A stretch of DNA of 64,000 nt from Ectocarpus siliculosus (GCA_000310025.1 FN649751.1:6482717-6546716); one strand, 5' to 3'. Shown: positions 25,442 to 35,110, numbered from the stretch's first letter. The notes: generated from the letters alone by a model not told the origin. A program made the numbers and translations.

Positions 25442-26622
25442 CAACATCTCTATACCCTGCAGCTCCAGCAGCGGCAGCACCAGGCGAGGTTGTTGAGACA
25501 GCAGCAGCAGCAGCAGCAGCAGCTACAGAAACACCAACAACAACATCAACACGAGCAATACCCCCCCCAGATCCCTCTTGAGGCCGTTCTCGGCGTTGGC
25601 GGTGACGACATCTTCGAAGAGCAGACGGGAATGGGCGGCGGCGGTGGCGGCGGCGGCGGCGGCATGCAGCGATCCGCGTTGTTGCTCGGCTCGCCGCCCT
25701 TGTCGTGGTCGCAACAACGCCAACACCAACAGCCTGCACTAGACCCGCTTCGAACAGAGCAGCAGCTTCTTGCGGATTCTCCCGTGTTGGCGGGCGTGCC
25801 TGTGCTAGGGCTGGACCAAGGTCAGCACCTGGACGGCATCGGGCAGAGCAGGGACGGGGGTTATGGCGGCTCGTTTACGAAGGGGATGACAGCGACGTTT
25901 GGTGGGATGGACATAATGAGCGCGGACGGGATGACGACGTTGGGTGGAATTGGTAGCGATGGAGGAGTTTCCGTGCCCCCGCAACAGGTGCTTGTGGGGC
26001 GTATGGGTCAAGGGGAAGCGGCCGGGAGTCGGCAGCCGCAGCCGCCGCAGCCGCAGGCAGCGACCCTGTTTTTTCAGCAGCAGCACGTGAGGATTCGGTT
26101 GTTGAGTGATACGGGTATGTAGTCTCATAGAGGTGTAAGCTGTTCGACTCTTTTTCATGGCGGCGCAACACGTTGTTGCCACACCCCCTTGGAGTATCGC
26201 CTACCTCATCGGCGAAGCCCCGTTCCAGTGACATTCTGGGGATGCGATGCGAGGGTCCAACAACGACACACGACAGCCATAGTATCACTTCTCCTCCGTT
26301 GTTGTGGTTGCATCGTTGTGGTTTGCTCGGTTTCCCGTCCAAGCTTTTTGTGATTCTGGCTACACAATATTTGTTTGTCTTCTGTCTGCCCTTGTCTCCT
26401 TTGGCGCAGCTTCAGCATCTCGACAACTTCTTGACGGATGCTCAGCAGCAGCAACAGCAGCAACAACCCCGCCTAGCAACGCAGGTGTCAACACCGGAGT
26501 TCCGAAACATGAGCGCAACGGTTCCATTCGATGGCAGCATCGACGGTAGCGAAGGTGGCGGCGGCAGCGGCGGCGGCGACGGTCGTGAAGCAGGCAGTTT
26601 TGGGAGGGTTGCGACTTTGTAG
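4392..26622 (+). CDS. Giant multi-domain chromatin protein: H15 + DDT + WHIM + PWWP (about 25 exons)
   Basis: Proposed exons (all GT-AG): 4392-4511, 5828-6007, 6282-6393, 6976-7794, 8174-9112, 9569-9680, 10151-10239, 10532-10702, 11501-11723, 12557-12806, 13377-13551, 13988-14068, 14251-14493, 15022-15270, 16008-16143, 16717-18641, 19336-19467, 20029-20313, 20914-21039, 21824-21988, 22611-23057, 23851-24045, 24287-26086, 26410-26622. Phases agree at every junction except exon 3/4, where a boundary is wrong or a small exon is missing; another exon may lie near 18.9-19.1 kb. Product is about 3,060 residues: AT-hook and H15 near residues 150-430, DDT about 705-775, WHIM motifs about 800-1060, PWWP about 2090-2165, then Gln/Gly/Pro-rich tail. 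DDT-WHIM proteins (BAZ/ACF1, Itc1, plant RINGLET) partner ISWI remodellers and measure linker DNA, so a nuclear nucleosome-spacing role is inferred. The start is the first ATG of a clean 40-codon exon; stop TAG at 26620. Confidence 0.8.
7621..8236 (+). other. H15 (linker histone H1/H5 globular) domain, split by an intron
   Basis: The end of exon 4 (PPSFPDMVVEALHALSDS, then GSSKLATVKWLKSS) and the start of exon 5 (ALEEGKVVQVRTNYRIS) join across intron 7795-8173 into one winged helix. It has the H1 hallmarks: P-P-x-x-x-M-V-x-E-A-L, G-S-S, the helix-3 region and the wing G-K-V-V-Q-V. About 80 residues, the normal H15 length. An AT-hook-like GRGRPPEKK lies about 190 residues upstream, as in plant HMGA-type proteins. 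Together they suggest binding to linker DNA near the nucleosome dyad. Confidence 0.8.
9047..10239 (+). other. DDT domain over three exons
   Basis: The end of exon 5 gives GDLVTVWDFLK, exon 6 (9569-9680) gives LTLEEFETAVLW, and exon 7 (10151-10239) gives GLHLALLREALG. In order these match the DDT consensus: x-L-L-x-V-W-E-F-L, L-x-x-F-x-x-A-L, then L-H-x-x-L-L-R. The exon 6/7 junction is phase 1 and splices a Gly codon exactly, restoring the LHLALLR helix. DDT domains are helical and bind DNA or ISWI-type ATPases next to WHIM motifs. Confidence 0.8.
10532..13551 (+). other. WHIM1/WHIM2/WHIM3-type motifs (ISWI-partner ruler region)
   Basis: Exon 8 (10532-10702) carries LNPATWPEVIRRF, like the segment following DDT in plant RINGLET proteins. 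Exon 9 (11501-11723) gives YGDLSSSETLCVLRWLSDVL (WHIM1-like). Exons 10-11 give EALGWDREFNRYWWFGGG, then WGQYRSQQEVDALMDSQHPR followed by GKRG, the signature of WHIM2/3 (L-G-x-D-R-x-x-N-R-Y-W-W-F; S-x-E-E-L-D-x-L; P-R-G). The Arg of the D-R dipeptide is spliced across a phase-2 intron, and the frame is exact. WHIM motifs bind linker DNA and histone tails in Ioc3/Itc1/ACF1-like proteins. Confidence 0.85.
11839..12359. repeat. Second foldback element, inside intron 9 of the chromatin gene
   Basis: The left arm (about 11839-12085) and right arm (about 12118-12359) are diverged inverted copies. For example, CCAAACAAGGCAAGCATCGC on the left faces GCGACGCTTGCTTTGTTTGG on the right, and CGTTCCTCGTGTGAGCGG faces CCGCTCACGCGAGGAACG. 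The loop is only about 30 bases. It differs in sequence from the element at 413-868. No coding capacity. It sits between donor 11724 and acceptor 12556 and so is removed by splicing. Confidence 0.75.
13988..16143 (+). other. Exons 12-15 of the chromatin gene: basic and coiled-coil linker
   Basis: Exon 12 (13988-14068) is short and basic and the least certain of the set. Exon 13 (14251-14493) is a charged helix rich in Glu/Ala (EAERKVREDIEQEHLRQLAA) ending in a basic RRSSRKRPG patch. Exon 14 (15022-15270) ends FLRNLKLELTSLEEQ. Exon 15 (16008-16143) continues VAPLGNTTVTGRHSKDRHGW. Phases are 0, 0, 0, 0, then 1. No catalytic domain is visible; the region looks like a helical spacer after the WHIM module. 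Confidence 0.6.
15838..15987. repeat. (TGTC)n-rich microsatellite in an intron
   Basis: About 150 bases of imperfect CTGT/CTGC tetranucleotide repeats in the pyrimidine-rich part of the intron before the exon at 16008. It forms the long polypyrimidine tract of that acceptor. The open frames on both strands here are repeat artefacts. Confidence 0.85.
16717..18641 (+). other. Exon 16 of the chromatin gene: 640-codon disordered acidic/Ala/Gly-rich region
   Basis: An uninterrupted 1,925-base exon between acceptor CCCATGAAG (16716) and donor AAC|GTGAGT. It starts near ACSRDMMENLAMDWSSM and is rich in Ala, Gly, Ser, Glu and Asp, with Asn-Ser repeats and a K-E-V-K-E-V run. No domain is recognised; intrinsic disorder is inferred from composition. 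The 476-codon minus-strand frame opposite it is a mirror of the codon bias. Confidence 0.65.
19336..20313 (+). other. Acidic run and helical exons of the chromatin gene
   Basis: Exon 19336-19467 encodes an uninterrupted run of about eleven Glu residues followed by a helix ending ALANLSAELQ. Exon 20029-20313 encodes a mostly helical segment (LCELLVGALSLP, later AARTLAGVATLVYSLLTSA). Both are phase 0. The Glu run may mimic DNA or bind histones (inference). A further exon may lie between 18641 and 19336: a hydrophobic open frame at about 18.93-19.09 kb lacks a good donor. Confidence 0.55.
20914..21988 (+). other. PWWP domain over two exons
   Basis: Exon 20914-21039 encodes IVWARLHGFPWWPALVV, an unmistakable PWWP core (here P-W-W-P). 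Exon 21824-21988 continues GDRLVVFMNEHQQFRVNHRF and a basic helix SNRRMARAIK, matching the rest of the beta-barrel and first C-terminal helix. The junction is phase 0. PWWP domains bind nucleosomal DNA and methylated histone H3 (usually K36). The aromatic cage (F-x-W-W plus the F of V-V-F) appears intact. Confidence 0.88.
24287..26622 (+). other. Gln/Gly/Pro-rich C-terminal exons of the chromatin gene
   Basis: Exon 24287-26086 (600 codons) is rich in Gln, Gly, Ser and His, with long CAG/CAA tracts near 25408-25560 and a GGC run near 25635-25663. The last exon (26410-26622) adds LQHLDNFLTDAQ, another Gln run and the stop TAG. Prion-like or phase-separating behaviour is possible from composition only. 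Exon 23851-24045 before it is basic (KRKDGRVGG ... QPSRKK). Confidence 0.65.
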
Positions 26623-26783
26623 CATGGCTATGTGAGTAGTTCTGATGGCAGTGGGGGTGGTAAGGTGCCATAGTGTGTGGCGGTATTGTAGGGCTGAGCT
26701 AGTGGCAAGCGATGCAAGAGCACGCGTACGCGGGTCAAAGCCCTTGCACTCATCTGGTACAGAATCTTGTGTGCGAACGTTGT

Positions 26784-26830
<47 letters not shown>

Positions 26831-28959
26831 TTGATTTCTTGTCAAAAGTAGGTTTCGCTACCACCAGTGCATGCCGTTGCTGAACAGTGTGGCCGCAACA
26901 TTTTAGCGTACAGCAGTACCGACCGGGAGAGAGCTGTGTTGCCTTTTGTTGGCTCTTCAGGGACACATTTGTCTTCTTTTCGCGGACCCGTTCTTCGATT
27001 TCCAGGCATTCTTGGCGTTGGTGACGCCATACGCTTGGCCGACACCCACAGAGTTGGTGTGCGTCTCGTAGATTGCCGGGCAGGGTTTGACTATACTGGC
27101 TCACACTCGGATGAGAACATTGTACAGCTGTCTATTGAACATTGTAGCATACCACAGACGATTCACCACTCTGTCAATACTTCCACCTACGGCTGGACAG
27201 TTTCACACCATGTTGTTTTGTGTCTTTTGGCGGCCCGGGTCGATGTGCTGTCATGCTTGTCTTGTACACTCGTCCGTGTCGTTTTTCAAATGTAACATAC
27301 GACGGGTATCATGTCCCTCGTTGATTGCGATGTGTTTGTTACATTTTTTGGTGGCGTTATCTTTTCTCCGTTGAGTTGTTGTTTATTCGATCGTGTAGCT
27401 GGGCTCATTGCAAGAAGACTTTGGCTAAAGAGAGAGGTGGAACCAACTTAAAACCTTGTGTATGTTGTACATTTCACTCCCGTTTCGTTACGTTGCGTAG
27501 TGGTGCTCTTGTTCGTCCGGTGTTTCGTTATTTAGGCCTGTGCCAGCTTTATTTCCAGCAGTGTGTCTGTGACATGTATGTATGGTGTGGAGCAATTCGT
27601 TTAATTCATGAGGTGTATGGTGCGTTTGCGCATATGCAGCAGCAACAGCTGGCAGCGAGCAACTGAAGTGGGGGGAGGGGGATCGGCTGTTTAAGTCTCC
27701 TGGTGGCGATAGAGGCGGTGGAATTGCATGATGCCGCTGGTGGTGGTGCAAAAGGGGCACGCGGAAACGAAGAGGGTGTAGGGTATGGGGTAGCGGCGGC
27801 CACGGCCGACAATGCAAATATGGTCTTGTGCGTGAACAACGTGTGCTGCGGTTTTGTGTGAGTATCCGTCTGGTGTGTGTGTGACATAGGTGAGACGTAC
27901 ATAGGCAGTGTGTTTATAAACGTGGAGGGTAGTAGGGAAGACGTGGTCGTGTGTAGCAGATTTGTGCGTGGCACACGCGCCTTTCCCGAGGGCACAACGT
28001 AGATGACGTTACGTGCTCAAGGTTTCCAAAATCTCACGGACAACAACAGCGACGGCCAACTTTAACGCAGAACAAGTACATCGGTTTTCTTATCGGTTTT
28101 CTTCGTGTTCTGTTCCAGGATTATGCGCGCAACGTGGAGATGGTGATTGCCGGTCGTGTCTAAGGCTGACTTGTGCATGGTAGACGGTATGCGCGTATTC
28201 GACCAATGGAATCTGAAAATGATCACACAATCGTGAACACGGCTTTCACACGCACGTATGATGCCCTTGCCAAAGGCGCTGGCTAGTTCGGCGACGGTGG
28301 TGCATGTTTGTTCCTCTTGGGAACCCGCCGCCCGACATGTCTTCGTGTACCCGAGACAAAAGAACGGCACGTTTCACTACATGACAAAGAGACGAGGTGC
28401 ACGGAGAGAAAAGGCAACAACGTACACCAAATAAAGGCTGTCTGAGGAAGTTTCGCTCCGGTGCCGGCGTGAACCGTACGTTTTCGTGCACAACAAGATC
28501 GTGTGTGCCTTGTTGCGATTGTCTCTCACTCCTTCTTCTTCTCGAAGCTTCCTTCCTCTCCATCTCATGAACGCCCCCCATCGGGTCGATAACGTGCCCC
28601 CTGATGGGTGTGCAGCTCGATCCCATCGGGGTTTACGCTTCCGTGGATTCTGCCGGCTTGCCAAGCCAACAAGCAGCCCACTTAGTTGCGCGGCTTGCAC
28701 ACGGTGCATGTTATAACGTTTCTGGTGGTGGGTGGGCATGGGCATTTCTCCTATGTAGCTAATTGGTGGGTTCTTCGTCGTTGTTTGCACTGCCAAGATC
28801 GCAATTCATCTCGTCAAACGGCGATCGATGTCAATGTGTCTCCGAGCACGCAGATGGACACGTGGACTCGCCTCCTCCATGAGCATTACTGTAAATAGGA
28901 ACCTGCCTAGGAGCGGATGAGTAAGAGGGAAACGTGCGCTGTGTTTCCCGTTATACTGT
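26623..28959. other. 3' UTR and intergenic spacer
   Basis: Follows the stop of the chromatin gene; the first several hundred bases are probably 3' UTR. An (AG)n microsatellite lies at 26785-26827. Short frames near 27.63-27.85 kb have some coding-like composition (for example LHDAAGGGAKGARGNEEG on plus), but no splice context or family supports them. Nothing else recognised. Confidence 0.4.
26785..26827. repeat. (AG)n microsatellite
   Basis: An uninterrupted AG dinucleotide run of about 43 bases in the presumed 3' UTR/spacer of the chromatin gene. Confidence 0.9.
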
Positions 28960-29410
28960 AGTTCACTCACAAAGTGCTCGTGTTATTCCGCGAATCTTCG
29001 GATAGGACCTATGGTGGGTGGTGGTTTTGGACCGAACCGGTTTTGTCGCAAGGCGACAAGCGTACAGCAAGCAGTAGCGCGAAGACGGCTTTACTTGATT
29101 CCGGGATACGTATGTTCCCAGTTTGAATATGTGAACTTGCTCAGATGCATGTAGGCAGCGTTGTCGTCGTGAGTCGTGAACCCGACAGGAGGTCGAATGC
29201 TCCCGTAGACACGCCAGCAATACACTTTTGATGCCTATGGCATTGTAGCCACGCAGAGGGTGAACGGAGGCCGTCCTGCGTTCCTTGGCGAATAGGAGGC
29301 AGTGTGCGACAAGCGGCCCCGGTGTGTGTTGCGACAAATGAGAACTGAGACCTTGAGTACGTGAGCTCCTCAACGTCCAGGCAGAGGGAAATATGTAGCT
29401 GTAGATGGCG
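28960..29410. repeat. Dispersed repeat family, copy 1
   Basis: Shares ordered blocks with 34700-35110 and 39680-40215: CCGCGAATCTTCGGATAG, an ACCGGTTTTGTCGC block, CGTACAGCAA, TTGTCGTCGTGAGTCGTG, CGTAGACACGCCAGCAATAC and CGGCCCCGG with TGCGACAAATGAGAAC. The three copies are diverged but collinear. No long open frame is conserved, so it is probably a non-autonomous transposon or solo terminal repeat. Confidence 0.65.
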
Positions 29411-32162
29411 CTACTGTATATTAATTGATCTCTAGGCTGTCCTGTAGAATAATAGCTGATGGTGGTGCTCGGAGCATGTACCCCTACTTTACCAGCTCCA
29501 CACGGATGGTTCATTTCACAAGCTGGCAAAGCGGGCACGCGGGCACGCGGGCACCGATGTCAGAACCAGTTCTCAGTCGACCCGAAACGATTTCAGAACC
29601 TGCTCTCGCACCTTTGCGCACCCTGTGCGCGTGTGCCTCTTTTCTCGAGCATCTCTGGTGTCCCCTTCTTTCTTTCTTCCTGGCCGACGACCGAGTATTG
29701 GCACCAATGGACGACATGATTGATCACCAAGGTGAGAGATTGGCGCTGCTATGGACTATGTGGACTTCGGGACTCCGCACATAATCCAGATTACATTTGC
29801 TGTATCAGACAGCAGCAGTCCAAGTCCATGTATGTAGATAAACCCCGCACACCCCTGTAGTGGAACTCACTCCCATGGAGGGCTGCACAGTTGCAGAGGG
29901 GGATACTGCCTTCGGCGAGTTGGTGTCACCGTGATGGTCTGTTGGAGTAGGTGACCCTTTCCGTGGAAGGTTTGACGTGCAGTCTAGAGCGTCATTCTGA
30001 CCCTGTAGGTTGCGTTAGAACCCCCCCCCCCCCCGAAAGCGGCTTCACATCCATCCGTGCTGTGGCATGGAATGAGACCACTCCGCCTGAAGTAAAAGTT
30101 TGAATTAGCCTGAGGTACAAGGTTGATCAAGTACCTGGCTGAGGTTACTTCTTATTGGAGGTTTTTCCGCGTAAGCGAAAGAACAGCTCGGAGCGATGGC
30201 GGAGTTTTCACGGTTGTTTTCGAGAAAAACTGGTGAGGTTTGTTCAGATGGAGATTATCTTCTCCTTTCTCCTGTGTGCGCGTGTGCGCACGTGAAATAA
30301 CACCCCCTGCTGCTACAGCGCCCCTTGAATTTGGTGCTGTTCTCAACTCTCCGTGCGGTGTTTGTCCGTGTCCTCGGTTCGCACATCTTTTCGCCGATTT
30401 AAGAGTCGTTCGGGGACTGATTTACGTGCATTAGTCTAGTTGCAAACCTCCGGCATTTTCATAAAACCTTCAGCACCTTCCCTCCCCCCAAACAATAGCC
30501 AGTTCAGCTCATCATACCCCGTTTGTCCTTCCATTGCAATACCCTTCAGGCACCCTTTCGGACACACCTGAAATAACCGTATCGTCTATGCACACACCAT
30601 CTTGGACGACAAGAGGCTAGACCGCAGCGATCAGAACACACTAGGAGCAGAGCAAAATCCATGCCCGGTGTGTTGGGGCAGTTTCAACAATTGGAAGCCC
30701 ACATCGTGCTCTCTCTTGTGCCATCAAACATGGCGCACATGTGACACCCACAACATGCACACGGGCACCGCGGTTTGTTTAAGTTTTTTTTCTCGATCTC
30801 GCCCGTGATGCCGCCCAAGCCCTAACTTTCACACCCGTTGCAGAGAGACAACCGGGCATCTCCGCTGGCGGCTTTCCCTATCAACATACCACAGAGGGTG
30901 TTCGTGTGAGTTTTTTGGACCGCGAGAGGGGGTTGGGAACCGCGAGAAGTCGAGGTGCTTTGTTTTGAGCTCACAGTACCGATTTGGCCACTCCTGTGGT
31001 GGTTGTCAGGGCTTCTCAATGCCACGTAGCCGCCATTCCTACATCTGTGTGGTACCAGGAGTGTCGTCGGTTATTGGGGTCTACAGTGTAGCGCTGCTCT
31101 TTGTTGTGTACTGCTGTGAGATTTGTGAGAGATTTCTCGCGGCCCGAGCGGAGGGGGGCTCGCAACAAGAATTCGGTGGGGGGCGAAGTGCTAAAAGGGC
31201 ACATCCGCATGGTGAGAGTACATCCTGAAATTCGCCACGGGGATCATTCCCCCAGCCTAGTGAGGTACTTCTTCGCATCATGGGTAGTGATACTGTGATG
31301 AATCGCCGAAAAAACTCCCCCATTCCAGGGTTTCTAGTGTCAGCTCAACCTGAGCCAGCCCTCACATTGCAATGTTCGAATAGTGGCGAGTTGTGTACAA
31401 CCATGACGAAGGAGGAACATCCTACCCCGGCCGCGGGCATACCCATGGTAACCATAGTGAGAGTGGGACAGCAGTGGCAGCAACAGCAGCAGTAGCTAAG
31501 CAAATGTCGTATTGAAAGCATTAACACTCCCTTGGCACGAAAACCTTGTCTCGGGGAATGGTTTTCACTCGTTCAGGAAACACAAGACACAGAGCAATGA
31601 AGCTGTTGAGGTATTCGGTATTGACAAGTATGTTGTGCTGCCTTGCCCGCACGAAGCACCATTGGCTGGCCTTGCGCGCCAAAGAGCAGCGTTGCGCTTC
31701 TGACTTGAATTCACGCGAGAGTCGAGAGACGGCGGAATCGACGGCAACAAAAGGAATCTGACAAAGCACAGAGACTCGCCCTAACATCGTATGTTGCCCT
31801 CACATGCTCACCCCGAAATCCACGTGGCTTTCTGTCGAAGGTATGTTTTGTTTTGAACCTGGAACGCTACTTGCAGAAACCATTGCAGTATTTTGCCAGT
31901 CTCGCCGCTAGGTACGTCCCCACGGCTTCGCGCTTCAAGCTACCCGCGCCCCGTTTGTCGCGGAGAGATCGACTGAAGGGGGTATACATGCCTCCTGGTG
32001 GTTCTCACACCGCCTCGCGTTCCCTTTTCCAGCGGCTTCTGCTGCCTCACACCAACGTGTATCGAACGGCCCGCTGTTGTGCCTCAGGATACAACTGAAG
32101 CTGATATTCTTCTTGACTTTTCTTTGTGTGCGGTTGCCGTACGTTTTGGTGCTGGCGTCCGT
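29411..32162. other. Spacer without a supportable gene
   Basis: Contains a poly-C run near 30018-30033, a short CGGGCACG tandem near 29537-29555, and scattered short frames. One near 31.55-31.76 kb gives a basic peptide of no known family. No gene, RNA or mobile element recognised. Confidence 0.35.
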
Positions 32163-33356
32163 ATGTGTGCAGAGAGGAGTCGGTGCCTTGACGCCTTCAT
32201 CGTCGCCTTGAGCCAAGCGTGCGAGGGAGGGGGGAAGCAGTGGTACGCGTCTACGCTGGAGCTGCAGCTGACGTCGCTAGATTTCTGCAGGGCATGCAGG
32301 AGCGTCCCAACGCTGGACGTGTCTGTCGATGAGCATACACCCCATAGCTATTGGGCTCCAAATACGACGCAGACCCGGCCGATTACACGCAGCTCGAAGG
32401 TGGCTCGCATCTCGAGCCGGGTGCCGGCCGTCCGGGCTGCCGGCTTGACGTGGGGGCTTCTATTAGAGGTCCTGTTGCAGAGTACCGCGATGGAGCTGTG
32501 GGGATGGTCGAACGTTCTACGACTGCGCGGGGCTGTGGATTCAGCTAGCCTTGAGTCGGTGACTTGGCCGCCGCGGCTGAAACTGTTGTCGTTTGGAGAT
32601 GGCTTCAACCAGCCCATCGCCGGAGTTGCGTGGCCGGCCTTTCTGCGGGAGCTCTTGTTTGGAGATGACTTCAACCAGCCTATCGCATGTGTTGTGTGGC
32701 CGGCCTCCCTACAGCAGTTATCTTTCGGAGTTTTCTTCAACCAGCCTATCGCCGGAGTTTTGTGGCCGGCCTCTCTGCAGCAGCTGTGGTTTGACAACGA
32801 CTTCCACCAGCCTATTGCCGGAGTTGCGTGGCCGGTCTCTCTGCAGGAGCTATCGTTCGGAGAATTGTTTGACCAGCCAGTCACCGGAGTCGTGTGGCCG
32901 GACTCTCTGCAGCATTTGTCGTTTGGAACTGCCTTCAACCAGCCTATCGCCGGAGTTGTGTGGCCGGCCTCCCTACAGCAGCTGTGTTTTGGACCTTTCT
33001 TCAACCAGCCTATCGCCGGAGTTGTGTGGCCGGCCTCCCTACAGCTGCTGTTTTTTTCAAATTGCTTCTGCCAACCTATCGAAGGAGTTGTGTGGCCGGC
33101 CTCCATACAGGACCTGTCGTTTGCAGGCTGCTTCAACCAGCCCATTGCCGGAGTTGTGTGGCCGGCCTCTCTGAAGCAGCTATCGTTCGGATATGCATTC
33201 AACCAGCCCATCGACGGAGTTGCGTGGCCGGCGTCTCTGCAGGAGTTGTCGTTCGGGGATAGCAGTAATGGGTCAAAATTTTCCCAGTCTATTGACGGGA
33301 TTGAATGGCCGACCTCCCTTCGCGCTGTGATTCGTGCGGGAGTCCATCTGCTATGA
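32163..33356 (+). CDS. FNIP-type leucine-rich repeat protein
   Basis: Single-exon frame of 397 codons from ATG 32163 to TGA 33356; an upstream in-frame extension exists without an ATG, and a later ATG near 32490 is also possible. Residues 1-140 are unremarkable. From 32604 there are eleven repeats, ten in the main register of 22 residues, built on F-N-Q-P-I-x-G-V-V-W-P-A-S-L-Q-x-L-x-F-G. This is the FNIP subclass of leucine-rich repeats, in which Asn, Pro and Ile follow the aromatic residue. Two or three positions per repeat vary strongly while the frame is nearly invariant, as in a binding surface. No signal peptide, kinase, GTPase or F-box was seen, so the ligand is unknown. It lies amid repeats and could be one copy of a multigene family or a decaying one. 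Confidence 0.7.
   Translation: MCAERSRCLDAFIVALSQACEGGGKQWYASTLELQLTSLDFCRACRSVPTLDVSVDEHTPHSYWAPNTTQTRPITRSSKVARISSRVPAVRAAGLTWGLLLEVLLQSTAMELWGWSNVLRLRGAVDSASLESVTWPPRLKLLSFGDGFNQPIAGVAWPAFLRELLFGDDFNQPIACVVWPASLQQLSFGVFFNQPIAGVLWPASLQQLWFDNDFHQPIAGVAWPVSLQELSFGELFDQPVTGVVWPDSLQHLSFGTAFNQPIAGVVWPASLQQLCFGPFFNQPIAGVVWPASLQLLFFSNCFCQPIEGVVWPASIQDLSFAGCFNQPIAGVVWPASLKQLSFGYAFNQPIDGVAWPASLQELSFGDSSNGSKFSQSIDGIEWPTSLRAVIRAGVHLL
32604..33344 (+). repeat. Array of eleven 66-bp FNIP-coding repeats
   Basis: Period exactly 66 bases from 32604 through 33198. The tenth unit has a 15-base insertion (extra residues near SSNGSK). The last unit, from 33279, is diverged (FSQSIDGIEWP). The high DNA identity between units suggests recent unequal exchange or gene conversion. 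Confidence 0.85.
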
Positions 33357-34699
33357 ACATTTCTTTGGCGTAAATGTGGTGTCGTGTCTGCGGTGCACGG
33401 CACGATAGCGCCATACCCTGTTTACATGGCTACAAATTGTCCACCTGTTGAGGTAGGGAATTGGACAGCAGTCGATCGGCGGGTCGTCTTTAAACTAGGG
33501 TGACAGTTCGGTTGTCGTAGGTCCCTTCTTTTGCGTAACAGGGACGGGATGCGTGGGCTGCTTTCTGAATCCAGAGAAACCATAGTGCGAGATCGATGCG
33601 ATTCCCGTTGCCGTCGATCTGGCGCGGTTTGTTTGTGCGCGCGGCTGTGGGTACTAGGCTTTTGGCGGGCGGCGCTACCCAAAACTGTGCAAAAAGTATG
33701 AGTCCTTTTTCGCTTTTTCGAGTTTCTTGCCCATTTTTCGCGCCGCATTGAAAGAGTTTTGATCTCTCCCCAGTAGATCATTTGCCTTGAGGCAACGCCA
33801 CACCCCGTGTGAAGGTCACAGACTCATGCAGGCTTGGCTACTTTTCTGGGGTTATGACGGCTCTCACACACCTCACCAGGAGGCCTTTCCAACGTCGTAT
33901 ACACAGGTCTTGCTGATGTGCGTTGCTGGATTTGTTGACTTGGTGTGGAGACGATATTCCTATTGGGTTGTTGTTCTGCACAGAGAGTTGTTTTGCGTTC
34001 CGAACTGCGCGTCTGACCCGAAACATTCCGACATCTGTGGCCTGCCGACATGAAGGGCATTGCAAGCACCATCGACCGTTGGAACAATACAAGGAGATGG
34101 GGCCGCAGTTGTTACGGAAGCCGCCGTTGTGAAGGCGCACAAACATGGCGCCTTCCGGCGTGCAATAGACGCGTTGCACTCGCCGCTGCCACCGCTGCCG
34201 CTGCTGCCACTGCCGCCGTTGTCTGCGCCCGCGCCCGCTCCCGTGCACGTGAACGCCTCTTCGTATCCGCCCGTTCTCTTCTGGGCCTGTTCTTGTTCTT
34301 GTTCTTGACTGACATGTTTCACCTGAGACAGGAGGGGAAGAGGAGGTTGGTGCGGGACGGCATTGTAACTGACGTATTAGCTCGACACGTGCTAAATAGG
34401 ACGACAGTCAGTTGACTCAAGATATATTTGGGCGGGGGAGGAGCGTGGATGCAGAGTTAGGACAGAGGGCCCGTGGGTGGAGCCATCGCATTGGGGGTGA
34501 AGTTCGGATGGAGGTTTCGCGGTAGAGGGGTATGGCGGTCTCCCATACACGTCCTTTAGGTAGGAGGGCAGAATTGCAAAGATAAGTCGGGCGACTTTGA
34601 GATATGTAAGTCGTGCGACATAAAAATGATGTATTGGCTCGAAAACGCCACACAGAGGCCGAAACCCGAGGAGATATGAGTTCAATGAGTAAGAGAGAG
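33357..34699. other. Spacer without a supportable gene
   Basis: Follows the FNIP gene. Open frames near 34.05-34.4 kb on both strands are Ala/Arg/Gly-rich mirror images over a GCN-type repeat. No feature recognised beyond presumed 3' UTR. Confidence 0.35.
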
Positions 34700-35110
34700 A
34701 AATGGGCGCTGTTCGCTCACTGAGTGCTATTCCGGGACTCCGCGAATCGTCGGATAGAACCTCTACAACACGGAATGTTACTACAGCGCCGAAAGTAGGA
34801 CTCAGGCTGGACGCAGGACTCAGGACGTCAGGACCGGTCAGGACCGGTCAGGACCTACAGCACTTAACACTTAACAGTAGTGGTGGTGGTTCTGAACTGA
34901 ACCGTTTAATAAATAGAAAGTGAACCGGTTTTGTCAAAACCGGCAAACGTAACAAACGTTTTTGTACAGCAAACCAGATTAAATGTGTTGACTTGCTCGG
35001 GCATGTAGACAGCGTTGTTGTCGTGTCTCGTGCGTCGTGCTTCTGACAGGAGATCGCATTCTCCTGTAGACACGCCCCGCAGACTACTTTCGTTTCGGGC
35101 TTAGAAGTTC
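34700..35110. repeat. Dispersed repeat family, copy 2
   Basis: Collinear with copies 1 and 3: CCGCGAATCGTCGGATAG, GAACCGGTTTTGTC, TACAGCAAACCAG, GTTGTTGTCGTGTCTCGTGC, CTGACAGGAGATCGCATTC and TAGACACGCC. It carries a short direct duplication (CAGGACCGGTCAGGACCGGT, 34837-34856) absent from the other copies. Confidence 0.65.

Noticed and set aside
32348-33403. A 351-codon minus-strand open frame opposite the FNIP gene
   Set aside because: It is periodic with the same 66-base unit and reads as GWLK/REAGHTTPAIGW repeats, a mirror of the plus-strand repeats with no known fold. The plus strand matches FNIP.
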